From the IMG/VR virus record IMGVR_UViG_3300044692_000034, positions 62,001-126,000 of that record: a DNA stretch of 64,000 bases; one strand, 5' to 3'. Position 1 is the first letter of the stretch, and every line of letters starts with the position of its first letter. The notes under the pieces were generated by a model. It saw nothing but the letters and a program-made list of their open reading frames with translations, did no database searches and was not told the DNA's origin. This document shows positions 40,287 through 50,308 of the stretch, one piece after another. Made by a program: the position numbers and the translations under genes. Source of the DNA: a virus.

Positions 40287-43016
40287 TTACATGAGAACCC
40301 ACAACCACGTCGGCGCAACCGAGTACGTCAACTTGATGAAGTGGCCGTTTGGGACTGGCACCCACCCCGACGTCACGCCCATGTCGACGCCATCGACCTC
40401 TATCTTCGTCACCGTGCCGCCCGTGACCTGCACCATCGCGCTGCGGCCGAAGTCGTTCACCTGCTCCACGGTGGTCGCTGGGACCGCTAGCACATCGCCT
40501 CCGGTGACCGGCCCGAGGTACCGGTTCATGTCCTCGATGACGATGTTCTGGCCACCCAGCTTGGACGGCTTCAGTAGCTCGTTGTGGCTGAAGTTGATCC
40601 GCCCGACCAGTGCGTTGTTCTGGTCGACGATGTGCGTGCCGTGGCTGGTCTCGATGTTCATCTGCTCGATGACGAGTGGGAAGCGGCAGCCGGCCGGCGC
40701 GTCTGTCTCAAACGCGTGCGTTGCCTCTTCGACGCTCATGTTCACGATGGTCGCGCCGTGGTACGCCACCGACCCGAGCCCGAACACGCCACCCGCCGAG
40801 ACGCAGTACACGCTCGCCCACCGCAGGCACGCAAGGTGGTCGGTGACCGTACCGGCGTAGTAGAAGTCCTGGCAGCCGTAACTGATCGACACACAGTTGT
40901 CGTTCTCGTTGACGTCGGGGAGCTTGCGGCCCATACCCTGCTGGTTGGTGGGGCGCCGCGCGTTCATCTGGCTGGCGGTGCGGCCGGTAAGCGCCGTGAA
41001 GTTACCTTCGCTGAACTGTGCGACGTGCTGGAGGTTGAGCGCGCAGAAGCACGGGTTCGCCGGCGCAATGATCTTGAAGCCGCTGTACGAGAACAAGACG
41101 TTCGTGTAGTGGCCGGTCATGCCGTTGTCATCGAGGACGCTGACGTCCTGCACGGTCGGGCCTCCGATGAAGCTCGGCACACCCCAGTCGTCGTCGAAGT
41201 CCTGTCCGACGATGCACGCGTACAGGCAGACGCCGTCGTGCTGCCCTGTCTGCTGGTTCCAATGGTTCCAAGCCGAGCCCTCGTCGACGCCGACTATCCT
41301 CCCAGAGAACTTTTGGTCGGTGTCGGCTTGGATCCAGATCGGCAGCGCCATGTTCCCGAGCGTCGGGCCGCCAACGATCAGGTCAGGCTTGAACATGTAG
41401 CCGCCGACGGAGAGCTTCATCTCGGCGTTGTTCGTGCCGTCTCCGGTTGCGTCGCAGTGTTTCGCATAGGCGTCCGCCATGCAGTCGAGGAACGCTTGCG
41501 TGTCGTCGGTGCCGTACACCGCGCGCTCTCCGGCAACTGCGGATGTTGCGGCGTCCGTGAGCACCACCGTGTTCTCATCGATGACGCTCGCGATGGTCGT
41601 CAGGTGCTCAAGACCGTCGGTGTCCCAATCGGAGCCGGCTCCGTCGACCATGATTGCCTTGCCGACGTCGGCTGTCGTGAAGCTCGCGCTTGCGCTCGAC
41701 AGATGCGTCTTCGTGCCGGACGAGATCACCACGTCCTGGAGGACGAAGGCGTCACGCTTGGCGCCGTAGTCCTCGGGGAAGTACCTGTTGCGGCCGACGT
41801 CGTCTCGTGTGTCGGGGTAGAGCGGAACCCACTCGTCGCCGATCTGCTCGGACGAGCGGTACCGCCGCCCCAGGCTGTTCGACGCGCTCGACGGGTTGGC
41901 GGGTGTTACCGCATTCGAGTTCGCCGACCCTGAGCCGTCGTCGTTCGTGGCCGTAACGACACACCTGATCGACTTGCCGATGTCGTCGGACGTGATCGTG
42001 TACGTGGAGTCAGTGGCGTCGGTAATGTTGACGCCGTTGCGCTGCCACTGGTACGTGAAGCCCGTCGGACTGTGCGTCCACGTGCCGTTCGTCGTCGTGA
42101 GCGTGGAGCCCGTTGTCAGGCTGCCGGAGACGGCCGGCGCCACGGTGTTCGCCGGCGCCAAGCTCGGCGCTGTCGGCGTCACCGTGTTCGAGTCGGCGCT
42201 CGCCGACCCTTGCGTGTTGGTCGCTGTCACGGTGCACTTGATGGAGTGCCCCTCGTCTCCGCCGACGAGCGTGTAGGTGTTGCCCGTCTCGCCTGAGATG
42301 TTGGCGCCGTCCCTCTTCCACTGTTTCGTGAACGTTGGGCTCGGGGAGCCGGACCATGACCCGTTGTTGCACGTCAGCACGTTGCCGGTCGTGGCCGTGC
42401 CCGTGATAGCCGGCTCGACGGTGTTTGCCGGTGCGCTGTCTCCGCCGCTTGGCATGGTGACGAGCGCGTCCACACCGTAGTGCGTGTGGTTGAACGTGTC
42501 GAACTGGATTGTGGACGGTGGCTCCGATGGGTCTGCGGGCGTAAATCCCTTGAATAGGCCGTTGTTGAGGCCGTCGCCGCCGGTAGTGGCTGTCAGGTTC
42601 CCATCGTCGGGGGAGTCGACCTCGTTGTCGAACACGTGCGCCTTGAACGCGTAGCCGCCGTTCGGGAGGTACACGGCGACGACGTAGTACGTCCCCGACG
42701 GAAACGGGTCTATGTCGATTGGGTCGTCGAGGAGCACCTCGTTCCACTCGCCGTGCGCGAGCCCCGTCGGGAACGCCTTCACGGCGACCAGCTCGGCGTC
42801 CGAGTGCAGGATCGCTGTGTGATCGAACGAATACACGTAGGCGTAGCAGCCGGCCATGTTCTCGGCACCCGTGCCGGGGAAGATGCGCACGCCGTCGAGT
42901 GTCGCTCCGCTGTCGCCGTTGATCACGGCTATCTGCGTACCGACGACGATCGCCGAGTGGTCGGTGTCGTTGCTGTAGCCGACGAGGTCGTCGCTACCGA
43001 AGACGCTAATGCTCAT
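40287..43016 (-). CDS. Tail fibre/tail spike: N-terminal domain, two Ig-like domains, beta-helix
   Basis: 909 aa. Residues 1-190 match a DUF4082-like beta-sandwich (GVRIFPGTG...GEWNEVLLDDPI...SGTYYVVAVYLPNGGYAF). Residues about 200-285 and 290-375 are two Ig-like repeats (PANTVEPAITGTATTGN / PANTVAPAVSGSLTTGS). From about 400 on (RYFPEDYGAKRD) a pectate-lyase-type right-handed beta-helix is likely, as in receptor-binding spikes. It would bind or degrade host surface polysaccharide. Last gene of the tail-lysis run. Ig-like domains of the same type occur in the protein at 62246. Confidence 0.8.
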   Translation of the reverse strand: MSISVFGSDDLVGYSNDTDHSAIVVGTQIAVINGDSGATLDGVRIFPGTGAENMAGCYAYVYSFDHTAILHSDAELVAVKAFPTGLAHGEWNEVLLDDPIDIDPFPSGTYYVVAVYLPNGGYAFKAHVFDNEVDSPDDGNLTATTGGDGLNNGLFKGFTPADPSEPPSTIQFDTFNHTHYGVDALVTMPSGGDSAPANTVEPAITGTATTGNVLTCNNGSWSGSPSPTFTKQWKRDGANISGETGNTYTLVGGDEGHSIKCTVTATNTQGSASADSNTVTPTAPSLAPANTVAPAVSGSLTTGSTLTTTNGTWTHSPTGFTYQWQRNGVNITDATDSTYTITSDDIGKSIRCVVTATNDDGSGSANSNAVTPANPSSASNSLGRRYRSSEQIGDEWVPLYPDTRDDVGRNRYFPEDYGAKRDAFVLQDVVISSGTKTHLSSASASFTTADVGKAIMVDGAGSDWDTDGLEHLTTIASVIDENTVVLTDAATSAVAGERAVYGTDDTQAFLDCMADAYAKHCDATGDGTNNAEMKLSVGGYMFKPDLIVGGPTLGNMALPIWIQADTDQKFSGRIVGVDEGSAWNHWNQQTGQHDGVCLYACIVGQDFDDDWGVPSFIGGPTVQDVSVLDDNGMTGHYTNVLFSYSGFKIIAPANPCFCALNLQHVAQFSEGNFTALTGRTASQMNARRPTNQQGMGRKLPDVNENDNCVSISYGCQDFYYAGTVTDHLACLRWASVYCVSAGGVFGLGSVAYHGATIVNMSVEEATHAFETDAPAGCRFPLVIEQMNIETSHGTHIVDQNNALVGRINFSHNELLKPSKLGGQNIVIEDMNRYLGPVTGGDVLAVPATTVEQVNDFGRSAMVQVTGGTVTKIEVDGVDMGVTSGWVPVPNGHFIKLTYSVAPTWLWVLM

Positions 43017-43426
43017 GTGAGTCTCTGAATCCAGATCGTCTTGGGGTCGTAATCGGTTGGGTCTGGTTCTGCGTCATCGGGGTCGGTGACAACCATTCCC
43101 GCGCTTGTCCCCTGGCCGTTGGTCCAGTTCCCCTCGCCGTCCAGGACGAGCGCCTGCCCTGCCTGCGGGTCGCTCATCTGGACAACGACGACCTCGTTCC
43201 AGGTCGTGTCGTGCCCTGAGTTCGCTGTGCCGATCCTGTGGAGCTGCCACAAGTGGTCGAGCGCTTCAATGAACGCGTTGTCGCGCTCATTGATGGCGAA
43301 GAAAGACTGCCCCGCGAACAAGCTCGCCAGCGACACCGCAGCACGCCCATCCTGCGGGTTTACATAGTCGAGACCGTCGCCTGGTCCGCGCCCGGGCTTG
43401 TACGCGTACTTGATGTAGGTGGCCAC
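43013..43426 (-). CDS. Minor tail or baseplate-associated protein
   Basis: 137 aa. NERDNAFIEALDHLWQLH and an end with DYDPKTIWIQRLT. Beta-rich. ATGA-type overlap with the tail fibre gene suggests a partner or chaperone of the fibre. No family recognised. Confidence 0.6.
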   Translation of the reverse strand: MATYIKYAYKPGRGPGDGLDYVNPQDGRAAVSLASLFAGQSFFAINERDNAFIEALDHLWQLHRIGTANSGHDTTWNEVVVVQMSDPQAGQALVLDGEGNWTNGQGTSAGMVVTDPDDAEPDPTDYDPKTIWIQRLT

Positions 43427-43435
43427 GGCCTTGTC

Positions 43436-43867
43436 CTATTTCTGCAATGTCGGCGGATACGGGTACAGGCTGCGACAGAAGCTCTCGATGTCGGCTTGGC
43501 TGCGAGACAACGGCAACCGCTCGGAGATCCTGACTCGCCGTCCGCGCGCATTCTCTGCCGTGGCCTTACTACGCGCATACGCCGCCTTGTCCTTCTGCCG
43601 TAGGAGGTTGCCGACGTCGTTCGCTAGCGAGATTAGGTCGGTGTTTGCGTCGTAGGACTCAAAGTCGCGTGAGACTCCACGTGCGCATCCGTCGCGAAGT
43701 TGGTCGGTTTGCGCAACTTGGCTCGCACGAGCCGCGTCACGCACATCAGCACGCGTCTTGACACCAAGAGCCCACACGGCGATGACGAGTGCACCGACAG
43801 CCGCGAGCATTGCAATGAACAACTTGGCGACCATGCGTGTGCTCTTATTTCTGTCGTCTTCGCTCAT
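43436..43867 (-). CDS. Membrane-anchored lysis-region protein
   Basis: 143 aa from ATG at 43867 (ATGA overlap). One N-terminal membrane segment (residues 12-35) and a long helical, charged outer part. Pairs with the similar protein upstream. Could be a spanin-like or anti-holin protein, though actinophages differ here. Inference from position and topology. Confidence 0.5.
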   Translation of the reverse strand: MSEDDRNKSTRMVAKLFIAMLAAVGALVIAVWALGVKTRADVRDAARASQVAQTDQLRDGCARGVSRDFESYDANTDLISLANDVGNLLRQKDKAAYARSKATAENARGRRVRISERLPLSRSQADIESFCRSLYPYPPTLQK

Positions 43868-44283
43868 AGCTTCGGCCCTGTGACCTTCTCGCTCGCGTAC
43901 TGATGACATGTCAACGGCCCGGTGTAGTCCGGCGTCTTGATGAGCGGCGGGACGTGCGGGTACCGGCGCTGCGCGGCTGTAATCACGCGCGGCGGTACGT
44001 TGAGATCGCGGAGCAGGTTGATGGTCGCGTCCGTTTGCGCGTTCGTCCGCTCACATGCGTCGACGGTTTGGCTCCAGCGTTGGCCCTGGTACAGCATCGC
44101 TGAGATCACGAATGTCACGGCTGCAATGACGATCGCAGCGCATACTGCTTTGACGACCTTGCCGTACCTGGCGTCTAGGTCACGCCGATACGCGCCCATC
44201 GACGACACCAACTCGTCGATGCGGTCACGTTTCGCACCATCTTGCCTGTCGTCTCCTGGTCCGGTCTTGATGTCGCGGCTCAC
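43864..44283 (-). CDS. Membrane-anchored lysis-region protein
   Basis: 139 aa from a GTG at 44283 (GTGA overlap). A charged cytoplasmic start (about 45 residues), one membrane segment (VCAAIVIAAVTFVISAML) and an outer domain with cysteines (ACERT, LTCHQ). Similar layout to the gene at 43436-43867. Function unknown. Confidence 0.5.
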   Translation of the reverse strand: MSRDIKTGPGDDRQDGAKRDRIDELVSSMGAYRRDLDARYGKVVKAVCAAIVIAAVTFVISAMLYQGQRWSQTVDACERTNAQTDATINLLRDLNVPPRVITAAQRRYPHVPPLIKTPDYTGPLTCHQYASEKVTGPKL

Positions 44284-44426
44284 TGTCGCCACCTCCGTAG
44301 CTCCATGACCACGCCCGGGACCAACAACAGGACTACGAACACGATGGCCCAGGATTCCATCGAGTCCGGAAAGGCTCTCCACAACAGGCCACACAGGGCG
44401 GTCACTCCCGTGAACCAGAAGGTCAT
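44280..44426 (-). CDS. Very small membrane protein
   Basis: 48 aa from ATG at 44426, whose ATGA overlaps the upstream stop. MTFWFTGVTALCGLLWRAF and SWAIVFVVLLLVPGVVMELRRW make two membrane segments with a basic end, a holin or antiholin shape. Between the holin-like gene and two other membrane proteins. Confidence 0.5.
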   Translation of the reverse strand: MTFWFTGVTALCGLLWRAFPDSMESWAIVFVVLLLVPGVVMELRRWRQ

Positions 44427-44701
44427 ACCTTTAGTTCCTCTTCTAGGGCTGGCGGATCGGCCGGTGGGATAGGGGGCGCGGGCGGACGCCTTAGCTCGCC
44501 AAGCGCGTCCGCTCCCTGTCCCACGGCCAACAGCCCGCCAAACACGGTCACGAATAGTGGTTCGACGATATGGTCGGGGGTAACGACCCACACCACGAAG
44601 CAGGCGACCAAACCGATCATTCCGAACAGGCGCAGACCGGCTGTGCTCCATTCGGACAGCGACTTGGGTGTCATTACCCGTCGTGATGGCGACTCCTTCA
44701 C
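44423..44701 (-). CDS. Holin-like membrane protein
   Basis: 92 aa from a GTG at 44701 with AGGGGG upstream (an ATG at 44674 is possible). Two hydrophobic segments (GMIGLVACFVVWVV, LFVTVFGGLLAVG) and a Pro/Glu-rich tail (RRPPAPPIPPADPPALEEE). Directly follows the endolysin gene, the usual place for a holin in actinobacteriophages. Sequence alone cannot prove it. Confidence 0.6.
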   Translation of the reverse strand: MKESPSRRVMTPKSLSEWSTAGLRLFGMIGLVACFVVWVVTPDHIVEPLFVTVFGGLLAVGQGADALGELRRPPAPPIPPADPPALEEELKV

Positions 44702-44739
44702 CGTTTCCCCCTGACACCGGACTTATCCCCCTCGACTGC

Positions 44740-45552
44740 CTACCGGCAGTATTCGTGGCGGCGGTCGGCCGCGCGCTCCTTCTCGACGGCGTTGCGCTTC
44801 TCCGGGTTGCGGATGAGGTTCTGGATGTTGCTGCTCATCCCGCCGGAGACGTTGTCAGCCTGACTGCTGCCGATGCCGAGGATGTACGCCGCCCAGGCGC
44901 CGTTCTGCTTCGTCTCGGTGCCGTACGTGCCGTCGACGGTGACGCGACGGTCCTTGCGGCCGCAGCCATCTGCGCGGTCGTTGATGGACTCTTGGAGCGC
45001 CGAGACGTCCCGGCCTGTCATGCCAAGAGTCAGGTTCCGGTACGCCGCCTCCTGCGGGTACGGGACTCGCACGGCGCCCACCACCAGCGTGCGCGAGCGG
45101 GTGCGCTTGTACACGCCGCCGCCGTTGTTCTGGGAGCCGGCGGCCCCTGCGCTCGTGTTGCCCTCGATGCACGTGACGGTGGTGCTCGTCTTGCTCACGA
45201 GCACACCGACGTGGTCGGAGGGGTCATGGCTCACGCCCGGCCACTTGAAGTAGATGAAGTCGCCGGGTTGCGCGTCGTCGACATGGATGGGTCGGTAGTC
45301 GCCGAACCCGTTCATGACGTCCGGCGTGAAGCCCGTCGTGATCTGCTTGCAGCCGCCGTGCACCGCGACAGCGTTCGCGAAGCACTGGCACCACGGCACG
45401 CCCACGGCCGCGTTCTTCACCCACGGGTAGCCGGAGTCGATCTCCCACTGCGTGATGCCGTCCTGCCCGGGTCCCTTGTTCGAGCCGGGCGGGCTCTCCA
45501 CGACCTTGTTGACGCGGTTGCTTGCCCACTCGAGGGCGTGACTGGCGCTCAC
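44740..45552 (-). CDS. Endolysin: CHAP domain plus peptidoglycan-binding domain
   Basis: 270 aa from a GTG at 45552 (GTGA overlap). CHAP amidase/endopeptidase with PWCQCFANAVAVHGG (nucleophile Cys near 55-57) and SDHVGVLVSKT (His near 113), followed by GDFIYFKWPG. The C-terminal LTLGMTGRDVSALQESIND matches a peptidoglycan-binding type 1 repeat. It degrades the wall at lysis. No signal peptide, so it needs a holin. Confidence 0.85.
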   Translation of the reverse strand: MSASHALEWASNRVNKVVESPPGSNKGPGQDGITQWEIDSGYPWVKNAAVGVPWCQCFANAVAVHGGCKQITTGFTPDVMNGFGDYRPIHVDDAQPGDFIYFKWPGVSHDPSDHVGVLVSKTSTTVTCIEGNTSAGAAGSQNNGGGVYKRTRSRTLVVGAVRVPYPQEAAYRNLTLGMTGRDVSALQESINDRADGCGRKDRRVTVDGTYGTETKQNGAWAAYILGIGSSQADNVSGGMSSNIQNLIRNPEKRNAVEKERAADRRHEYCR

Positions 45553-46100
45553 GGTGCCACCCCCGCCCACTCCGGCGGCTTCTCGCTCGGCGGGACGCTA
45601 CCGGCCGGTACCTCGAGCGACAGGTCCGTGGGCGCACCGATGACGGGTTCCGTGGGCGCGCTGGACGGAACGGGAGCCGACGAATGCGGAGCCATGTCGT
45701 CGGCTGCTCGCGTTGTCTGCGCGCGCTTCCGTTCGCCGTCGAGGTAGTCAGCCAAGACCATGCGCATGACGCCCTCGACGTCGCCGAGGTTGGGGTACGC
45801 CGTCTGCTGCACATGACCGACGAGCGGTTCGAGCGCGTGCGTCGTCAGCTCTGTCGTGGGTGGCGCTGACTGCGCGGCGATGGCGAGGTTGGCCTGCTTG
45901 TAGCGGCCGATCATCGTCACGACGGCGAGGACGATGGAGATCGTCCCGCCGCCTACGGTGCCGAGCGTCTGCTGCGAATGGTCACCGAAGATGAACGCGA
46001 GCACGGCTGCGGCGAATCCGCCGGCCGTGAACGTGATGCCGAGCTTGGTTGCGACTCCGATGACTCGCTGCTCGGGGGTTTGCGTGTCCTGAACAGACAC
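45549..46100 (-). CDS. Holin-like protein with long tail
   Basis: 183 aa from a GTG at 46100 with GAGGAGGA upstream. Two membrane segments (FTAGGFAAAVLAFIFG and TLGTVGGGTISIVLAVVTMIG, residues about 22-65) and a 110-residue Pro/Ser-rich cytoplasmic tail. The gene lies directly upstream of the endolysin and overlaps it. It may be the main holin. Confidence 0.6.
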   Translation of the reverse strand: MSVQDTQTPEQRVIGVATKLGITFTAGGFAAAVLAFIFGDHSQQTLGTVGGGTISIVLAVVTMIGRYKQANLAIAAQSAPPTTELTTHALEPLVGHVQQTAYPNLGDVEGVMRMVLADYLDGERKRAQTTRAADDMAPHSSAPVPSSAPTEPVIGAPTDLSLEVPAGSVPPSEKPPEWAGVAP

Positions 46101-46127
46101 GAGACTGGTCCTCCTCTGTAGTTTTGG

Positions 46128-48203
46128 TCATATCGACTTCTGGCCTGTTACGACCGCTAGGCGCTGGAGTAGCGCTTCGAAGCCCTCGCGGTTTTCGTCG
46201 AGGGACACGCTCGCTGTGAGCGTGTCGTGCGTGTAGGAGACGGCCGCGATCGTCCCATCGCGGCCCCACCCGCCGGTGTCGGGGTCGATCCTGTGGGAAC
46301 AGCGAACGAGTTCTCCAACGACGAGGTGTGCCGGGTCAATCGAGACGCCCGTGAAGATGTCGCGGACACCGCCGAGCCCCACAGCCTGGAACGACCCCTT
46401 GAATGGAATGGTCCGGTTTGACTGCAGGAACAGGTCTCCGATCCGGGCTCCCACAGCGGTGGTAATAGCCGAAGACGCCTCCAGGATTTTTGTGCGCCTA
46501 AACCCTCGGCGGTCCATGAGAGTGCCAGTCGCAACTGCCAAGTACAGGTCATCGACGTACATGGCGATGCCGCTTGTCGGCCCCTCCACGAAGACGTCGA
46601 ATTCGTACGGGCCGTCGTTAGCAACAAAAACAAAGTCGACTTTTGTCCAGGTGTTGAGAGGAAGGTCGGCGTTGCCGAGCAGAAGGGTCCTGTCTGGATC
46701 TTCGTCGAACGGGAACATTGTCAACCCGACTGACGTGACTGACACGGTGCGGTAGAGCCAGATGGACAGCTGGTATGACAGCCCAGGTGTCAACGTCGGG
46801 AACGTTGTCCCGGCGTCGACTCCGCTTGCTCCTGCTGTCATACGTAGGCTGTTCGAGCCCGTGTGCTTCTGCGTGGTGCTCTGCGCGATAGTGCCTGTGT
46901 CCTGAGACCAGCCCGTGGGCACGCCGCCGGTAGCGGACTCCATGCTCGGGTTAGATATGGCCGGCCCGTCCGCCCATGGCGGCCCGGCCTGCGTGCGCTT
47001 GACAGACACGGGGTTACCGTCCGGTCCTGTGCCTTCGACGATGACGCGGTTGTAGAGGTCTTCGCCGGAGTTAGCGGAGGCATCTTGGAAGTCCGTCCCG
47101 CGCCACTCGCCGATCTCGTAGACCGGCACGCTCTGCCTCGGCTTGAACCGCAGTTTACGACCAGGCACGACACGAATGTCGAAGTTTTCGTACGCGTTTA
47201 CGGCCGTAATGACCTCTCGTGGTGTGTGCGCTCCGTCCATCGACAACTCAGGGATGTTGAACGTCCCTGAGTCGATATCGGACAAATCAGCGGAGAGCAA
47301 CGGGGCGGCCTGCGTCAACGCATCTTTGATGACAGTGCCAGCGCGCAAGACGCTCTGCCCGCCACTTTCGTATGCCTTCTTCGCAAAGATACGAATCCCG
47401 GAGATTTGGACCGTCAGATCGACTGTGGGTGTTATGACGCTTGCGTTACCTGCTCTTAGATCGATAGCGATAGCGCGTACTGGCGCACTGCTGTAGTCGA
47501 GGTCAGATGTGTCGCTTGAAACACCAGACGTGAAGTGCGCGAACCGCACCGTGTTGGTCGTGAAATCGTAATCGGCTGGATCATCCTGGCCTGTAATGTT
47601 CACATCGACGTCAACGGTTCCGAATCCGCTTGTAAGCGCCCAATCGATCGAAACGTATTCGATCAGCAAGTCTTCGCCCATGTCGAACACAGCTCCGCAT
47701 GGGTCGCGCAGTAGGCCGGTGCCGTCGATGGCTGTGTTAGCCGGGCGCGTGATACTCAGACCCGCGTCACCGGCCTGAACCTGGCCAGCCGCATGGAACT
47801 CGTACAGCGGTGCCGTGACGCTTGCGCGTACGTCCTGGAAGGAGCTGAGCCTCGTGTGGACGTATCGCATGTAGTAAACGTCGTCGTCAAGGTGGTACTG
47901 CCAGCCTTCGCACTGCACGCTGATCTGCGGGTTCTCGCCATCGTCGATCGGCGTTTCTTTGATGCGGCCGTCCCACACGACCCTGCCGCCCACTTCGATC
48001 TCGACGGGCGTGAACGTGCCTAGGTCGGGGTAGATGCCGCGCGGGTCGCGCTTCAGGATGAACGAGGCCGTATCCGGCCCCATCGCGTTGAACGTGAACT
48101 GAACCTGTTCGGGGAGGACGCCGCGATAGCGATCGATCCCCATTGTCTCCCAGGTCCCGTTGAACGCCTCAACACGAACGGCAATGGAGTGCGGATCGTT
48201 CAT
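46128..48203 (-). CDS. Minor tail protein with carbohydrate-binding module
   Basis: 691 aa from ATG at 48203 (TAATG overlap). N-terminal half resembles phage tail hub proteins (YRGVLPEQVQFTFNAMGPDTASFILKR...WDGRIKETPIDDGE). Around residues 440-580 a CBM4/9-like module is inserted (NPSMESATGGVPTGW...WTKVDFVFVANDGPYEFDVFVEG). The end returns to hub-like beta structure. Likely part of the tail tip that contacts the cell surface. Confidence 0.75.
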   Translation of the reverse strand: MNDPHSIAVRVEAFNGTWETMGIDRYRGVLPEQVQFTFNAMGPDTASFILKRDPRGIYPDLGTFTPVEIEVGGRVVWDGRIKETPIDDGENPQISVQCEGWQYHLDDDVYYMRYVHTRLSSFQDVRASVTAPLYEFHAAGQVQAGDAGLSITRPANTAIDGTGLLRDPCGAVFDMGEDLLIEYVSIDWALTSGFGTVDVDVNITGQDDPADYDFTTNTVRFAHFTSGVSSDTSDLDYSSAPVRAIAIDLRAGNASVITPTVDLTVQISGIRIFAKKAYESGGQSVLRAGTVIKDALTQAAPLLSADLSDIDSGTFNIPELSMDGAHTPREVITAVNAYENFDIRVVPGRKLRFKPRQSVPVYEIGEWRGTDFQDASANSGEDLYNRVIVEGTGPDGNPVSVKRTQAGPPWADGPAISNPSMESATGGVPTGWSQDTGTIAQSTTQKHTGSNSLRMTAGASGVDAGTTFPTLTPGLSYQLSIWLYRTVSVTSVGLTMFPFDEDPDRTLLLGNADLPLNTWTKVDFVFVANDGPYEFDVFVEGPTSGIAMYVDDLYLAVATGTLMDRRGFRRTKILEASSAITTAVGARIGDLFLQSNRTIPFKGSFQAVGLGGVRDIFTGVSIDPAHLVVGELVRCSHRIDPDTGGWGRDGTIAAVSYTHDTLTASVSLDENREGFEALLQRLAVVTGQKSI

Positions 48204-50308
48204 TACGGCGTTCGGAGGAGGAACGACCGGGGAACGACGTCGACCTGAAGGCACCCTGAGTACGATGCCTGGTCTGAACCGGTCGTGGAGTCAGGGTTGT
48301 CAGGGACGAGGTTCGATGGCTTGATGAACCACTGCACGAGCCCGGGGGGTGGCTCGATGAGCGTGCCGCCGAGCCCCGTGTCTCGCTGCCCGGCGGGCCA
48401 CGGCCTACTCAGTGCGGAGTTGTACGTGATGCCGGCAAGGTCCCAAGTCAACTTCTTGGTGATCTCGTTATTCGTCCGGACCCACGACGGGTACACGCCT
48501 CCTTGCGTCGATTTGGCTGTCGGGCCAAGAGCCCGTTGCCTGATCGGCACGCAGATGATGTAGTTGATGCCGAAGTTGCCGGTGGATCCCGCACCGACAG
48601 ACCCTTGGAGGTCAAGTATGACGCCGGATGGCTCGACAGGATCACAGAACAGCGTGATCGTGCCTATACGCGTCAGCCTGTACACGTCCCCAGACGAAGG
48701 CGTGACGACCGGCGATCCTTCTGTGCCGTATTCGTCTGTGTAGACCGTTGCGCCGTACGAGGCAACGGTCGGTTTCGCCGACAACATCATCGTCGGGTTG
48801 ACTAGTCCGGGGTTGAGCTTGAGTCCAGCCCAGACCTCAAGAATCAGGTCATGCTGCGTGAAGTCGTCTGGAGACAGCAGCGACGGCGTAACGTTCCACG
48901 TAGCGTGAACCGTGGTAGCGCCCGACACATTGACCTCGGCGACACTGCCCCTGAATGCATTTGCGTCACTAGTTGACGTCAGGCCGCTCAGAGTCCTCCC
49001 GTTGATTGCAGAGTCCTCGGCTATCAGTAGCCCGAACGGGACCCTGTTGATACCGAAGTCCGTCTGAGCCCAGCTCACGAGCATGAATGCAGGCGGGTCG
49101 TCAGCAGTCTGCGACGTGATAAGTAGGTCTGCCTTCGCCGGGGCGGTACCGGGGATCTCGTTACCGAACCACGAGTACGTCGGAACGAACCCGGCGGGGT
49201 CGAACGGCAAGAACTGATTTGCCGAAACGAACGGGCAGAATTCGAAGTAGTTGATCTTTCCGCCCGTTGACCCCGGCTCCCAGGAGAATCCGATCCCCCC
49301 TTCGGGCATGGCAACCTTTTCGGTTGGCGACAGCGTGTACCCAGTTCCGCCGGTGGCAGCGTACGTCGTGACCGGAGTAGGAAGCCCTGTCTTCCAGAAC
49401 GACAAGATGAAACCGTCCTGGGATGCCTGTGCCAGAAGCCAACAGGTCGTGTTCGCCGGAATCCCCGAAAGAATGTTCACCGTCGCCCTATTGACGCGAA
49501 CGTTGTTAGTTACTACGTCGATTTTGATCGCACCAGGGCCGGCGCCCGTGTAGTCGGCGTAAAGCTCTATGAATGTCACAGCCGACACGATGCGCATGGC
49601 AATCCCTGCCTTCCATGACGCGTTCATCACGGGCGGCGTTGTAAAGCTGAGTAGGGCTTGACCCTCTCTCCACGTGTAGCCTCGCGCGGTGTGCCTGAGG
49701 CGCCGGTATTCAGTTGATGTCGATCCGGCATCGACGAGGGTTCCGTTCGAGACCAGCGTGTGCTCTGGGGTGCCGGCATCGAACACGTAGTCATCGAGGA
49801 TGTCGTCGTATGCGAAGCGGTCGCGGATCGTGCATGGCGCCCACAGGCCAAGCGGTTCCGTAGGGAACGTGATCGCGACGCGCATCGAGTTCGTCTGCAC
49901 GAATTCGACGGGGTTGTACGCGGGTGACCACGTACCGGGACCCATGATGACGAAGAACGTCGAAAGGCCGCCCTCTGGAGCCCATTCGACCATCCTCCCT
50001 ACGGCTGCGCTGTTCATGACGCGCAGGAGCGTCTCAACGTTGGCTGTGGCCTGCGCCAACGTATTCCCCTTGACGTACGCGGTCCAGGCGATAGCGCCGT
50101 TGTCGTGTGTCTCGCCTACGCTCAGAGACCCTCCGTACCGACGCGAGCGGGAGCTGTTCTGCTGCGTGCTCACACCGGGCGTGAAGGTGAAACCAGCGTC
50201 CCTGTCTCTGAAGTATCCGGTTGCGGAACCGGAGGCAGAGTTTAGGTCTAGGAGCGGAACGACTCGGCCGCCGCCATCAACGGTGACCACGCGAAGTGTG
50301 TCGGCCAC
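48203..50308 (-). CDS. Minor (distal) tail protein
   Basis: 701 aa. The N-terminal 180 residues (GYFRDRDAGFTFTPGVSTQQ...RMVEWAPEG) match the distal-tail-type fold, followed by beta-rich lectin-like segments with many Gly, Ser and Thr. Located right after the tape measure gene, as is typical of siphophages. Start codon at 50308 overlaps the tape measure stop. Confidence 0.72.
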   Translation of the reverse strand: MADTLRVVTVDGGGRVVPLLDLNSASGSATGYFRDRDAGFTFTPGVSTQQNSSRSRRYGGSLSVGETHDNGAIAWTAYVKGNTLAQATANVETLLRVMNSAAVGRMVEWAPEGGLSTFFVIMGPGTWSPAYNPVEFVQTNSMRVAITFPTEPLGLWAPCTIRDRFAYDDILDDYVFDAGTPEHTLVSNGTLVDAGSTSTEYRRLRHTARGYTWREGQALLSFTTPPVMNASWKAGIAMRIVSAVTFIELYADYTGAGPGAIKIDVVTNNVRVNRATVNILSGIPANTTCWLLAQASQDGFILSFWKTGLPTPVTTYAATGGTGYTLSPTEKVAMPEGGIGFSWEPGSTGGKINYFEFCPFVSANQFLPFDPAGFVPTYSWFGNEIPGTAPAKADLLITSQTADDPPAFMLVSWAQTDFGINRVPFGLLIAEDSAINGRTLSGLTSTSDANAFRGSVAEVNVSGATTVHATWNVTPSLLSPDDFTQHDLILEVWAGLKLNPGLVNPTMMLSAKPTVASYGATVYTDEYGTEGSPVVTPSSGDVYRLTRIGTITLFCDPVEPSGVILDLQGSVGAGSTGNFGINYIICVPIRQRALGPTAKSTQGGVYPSWVRTNNEITKKLTWDLAGITYNSALSRPWPAGQRDTGLGGTLIEPPPGLVQWFIKPSNLVPDNPDSTTGSDQASYSGCLQVDVVPRSFLLRTP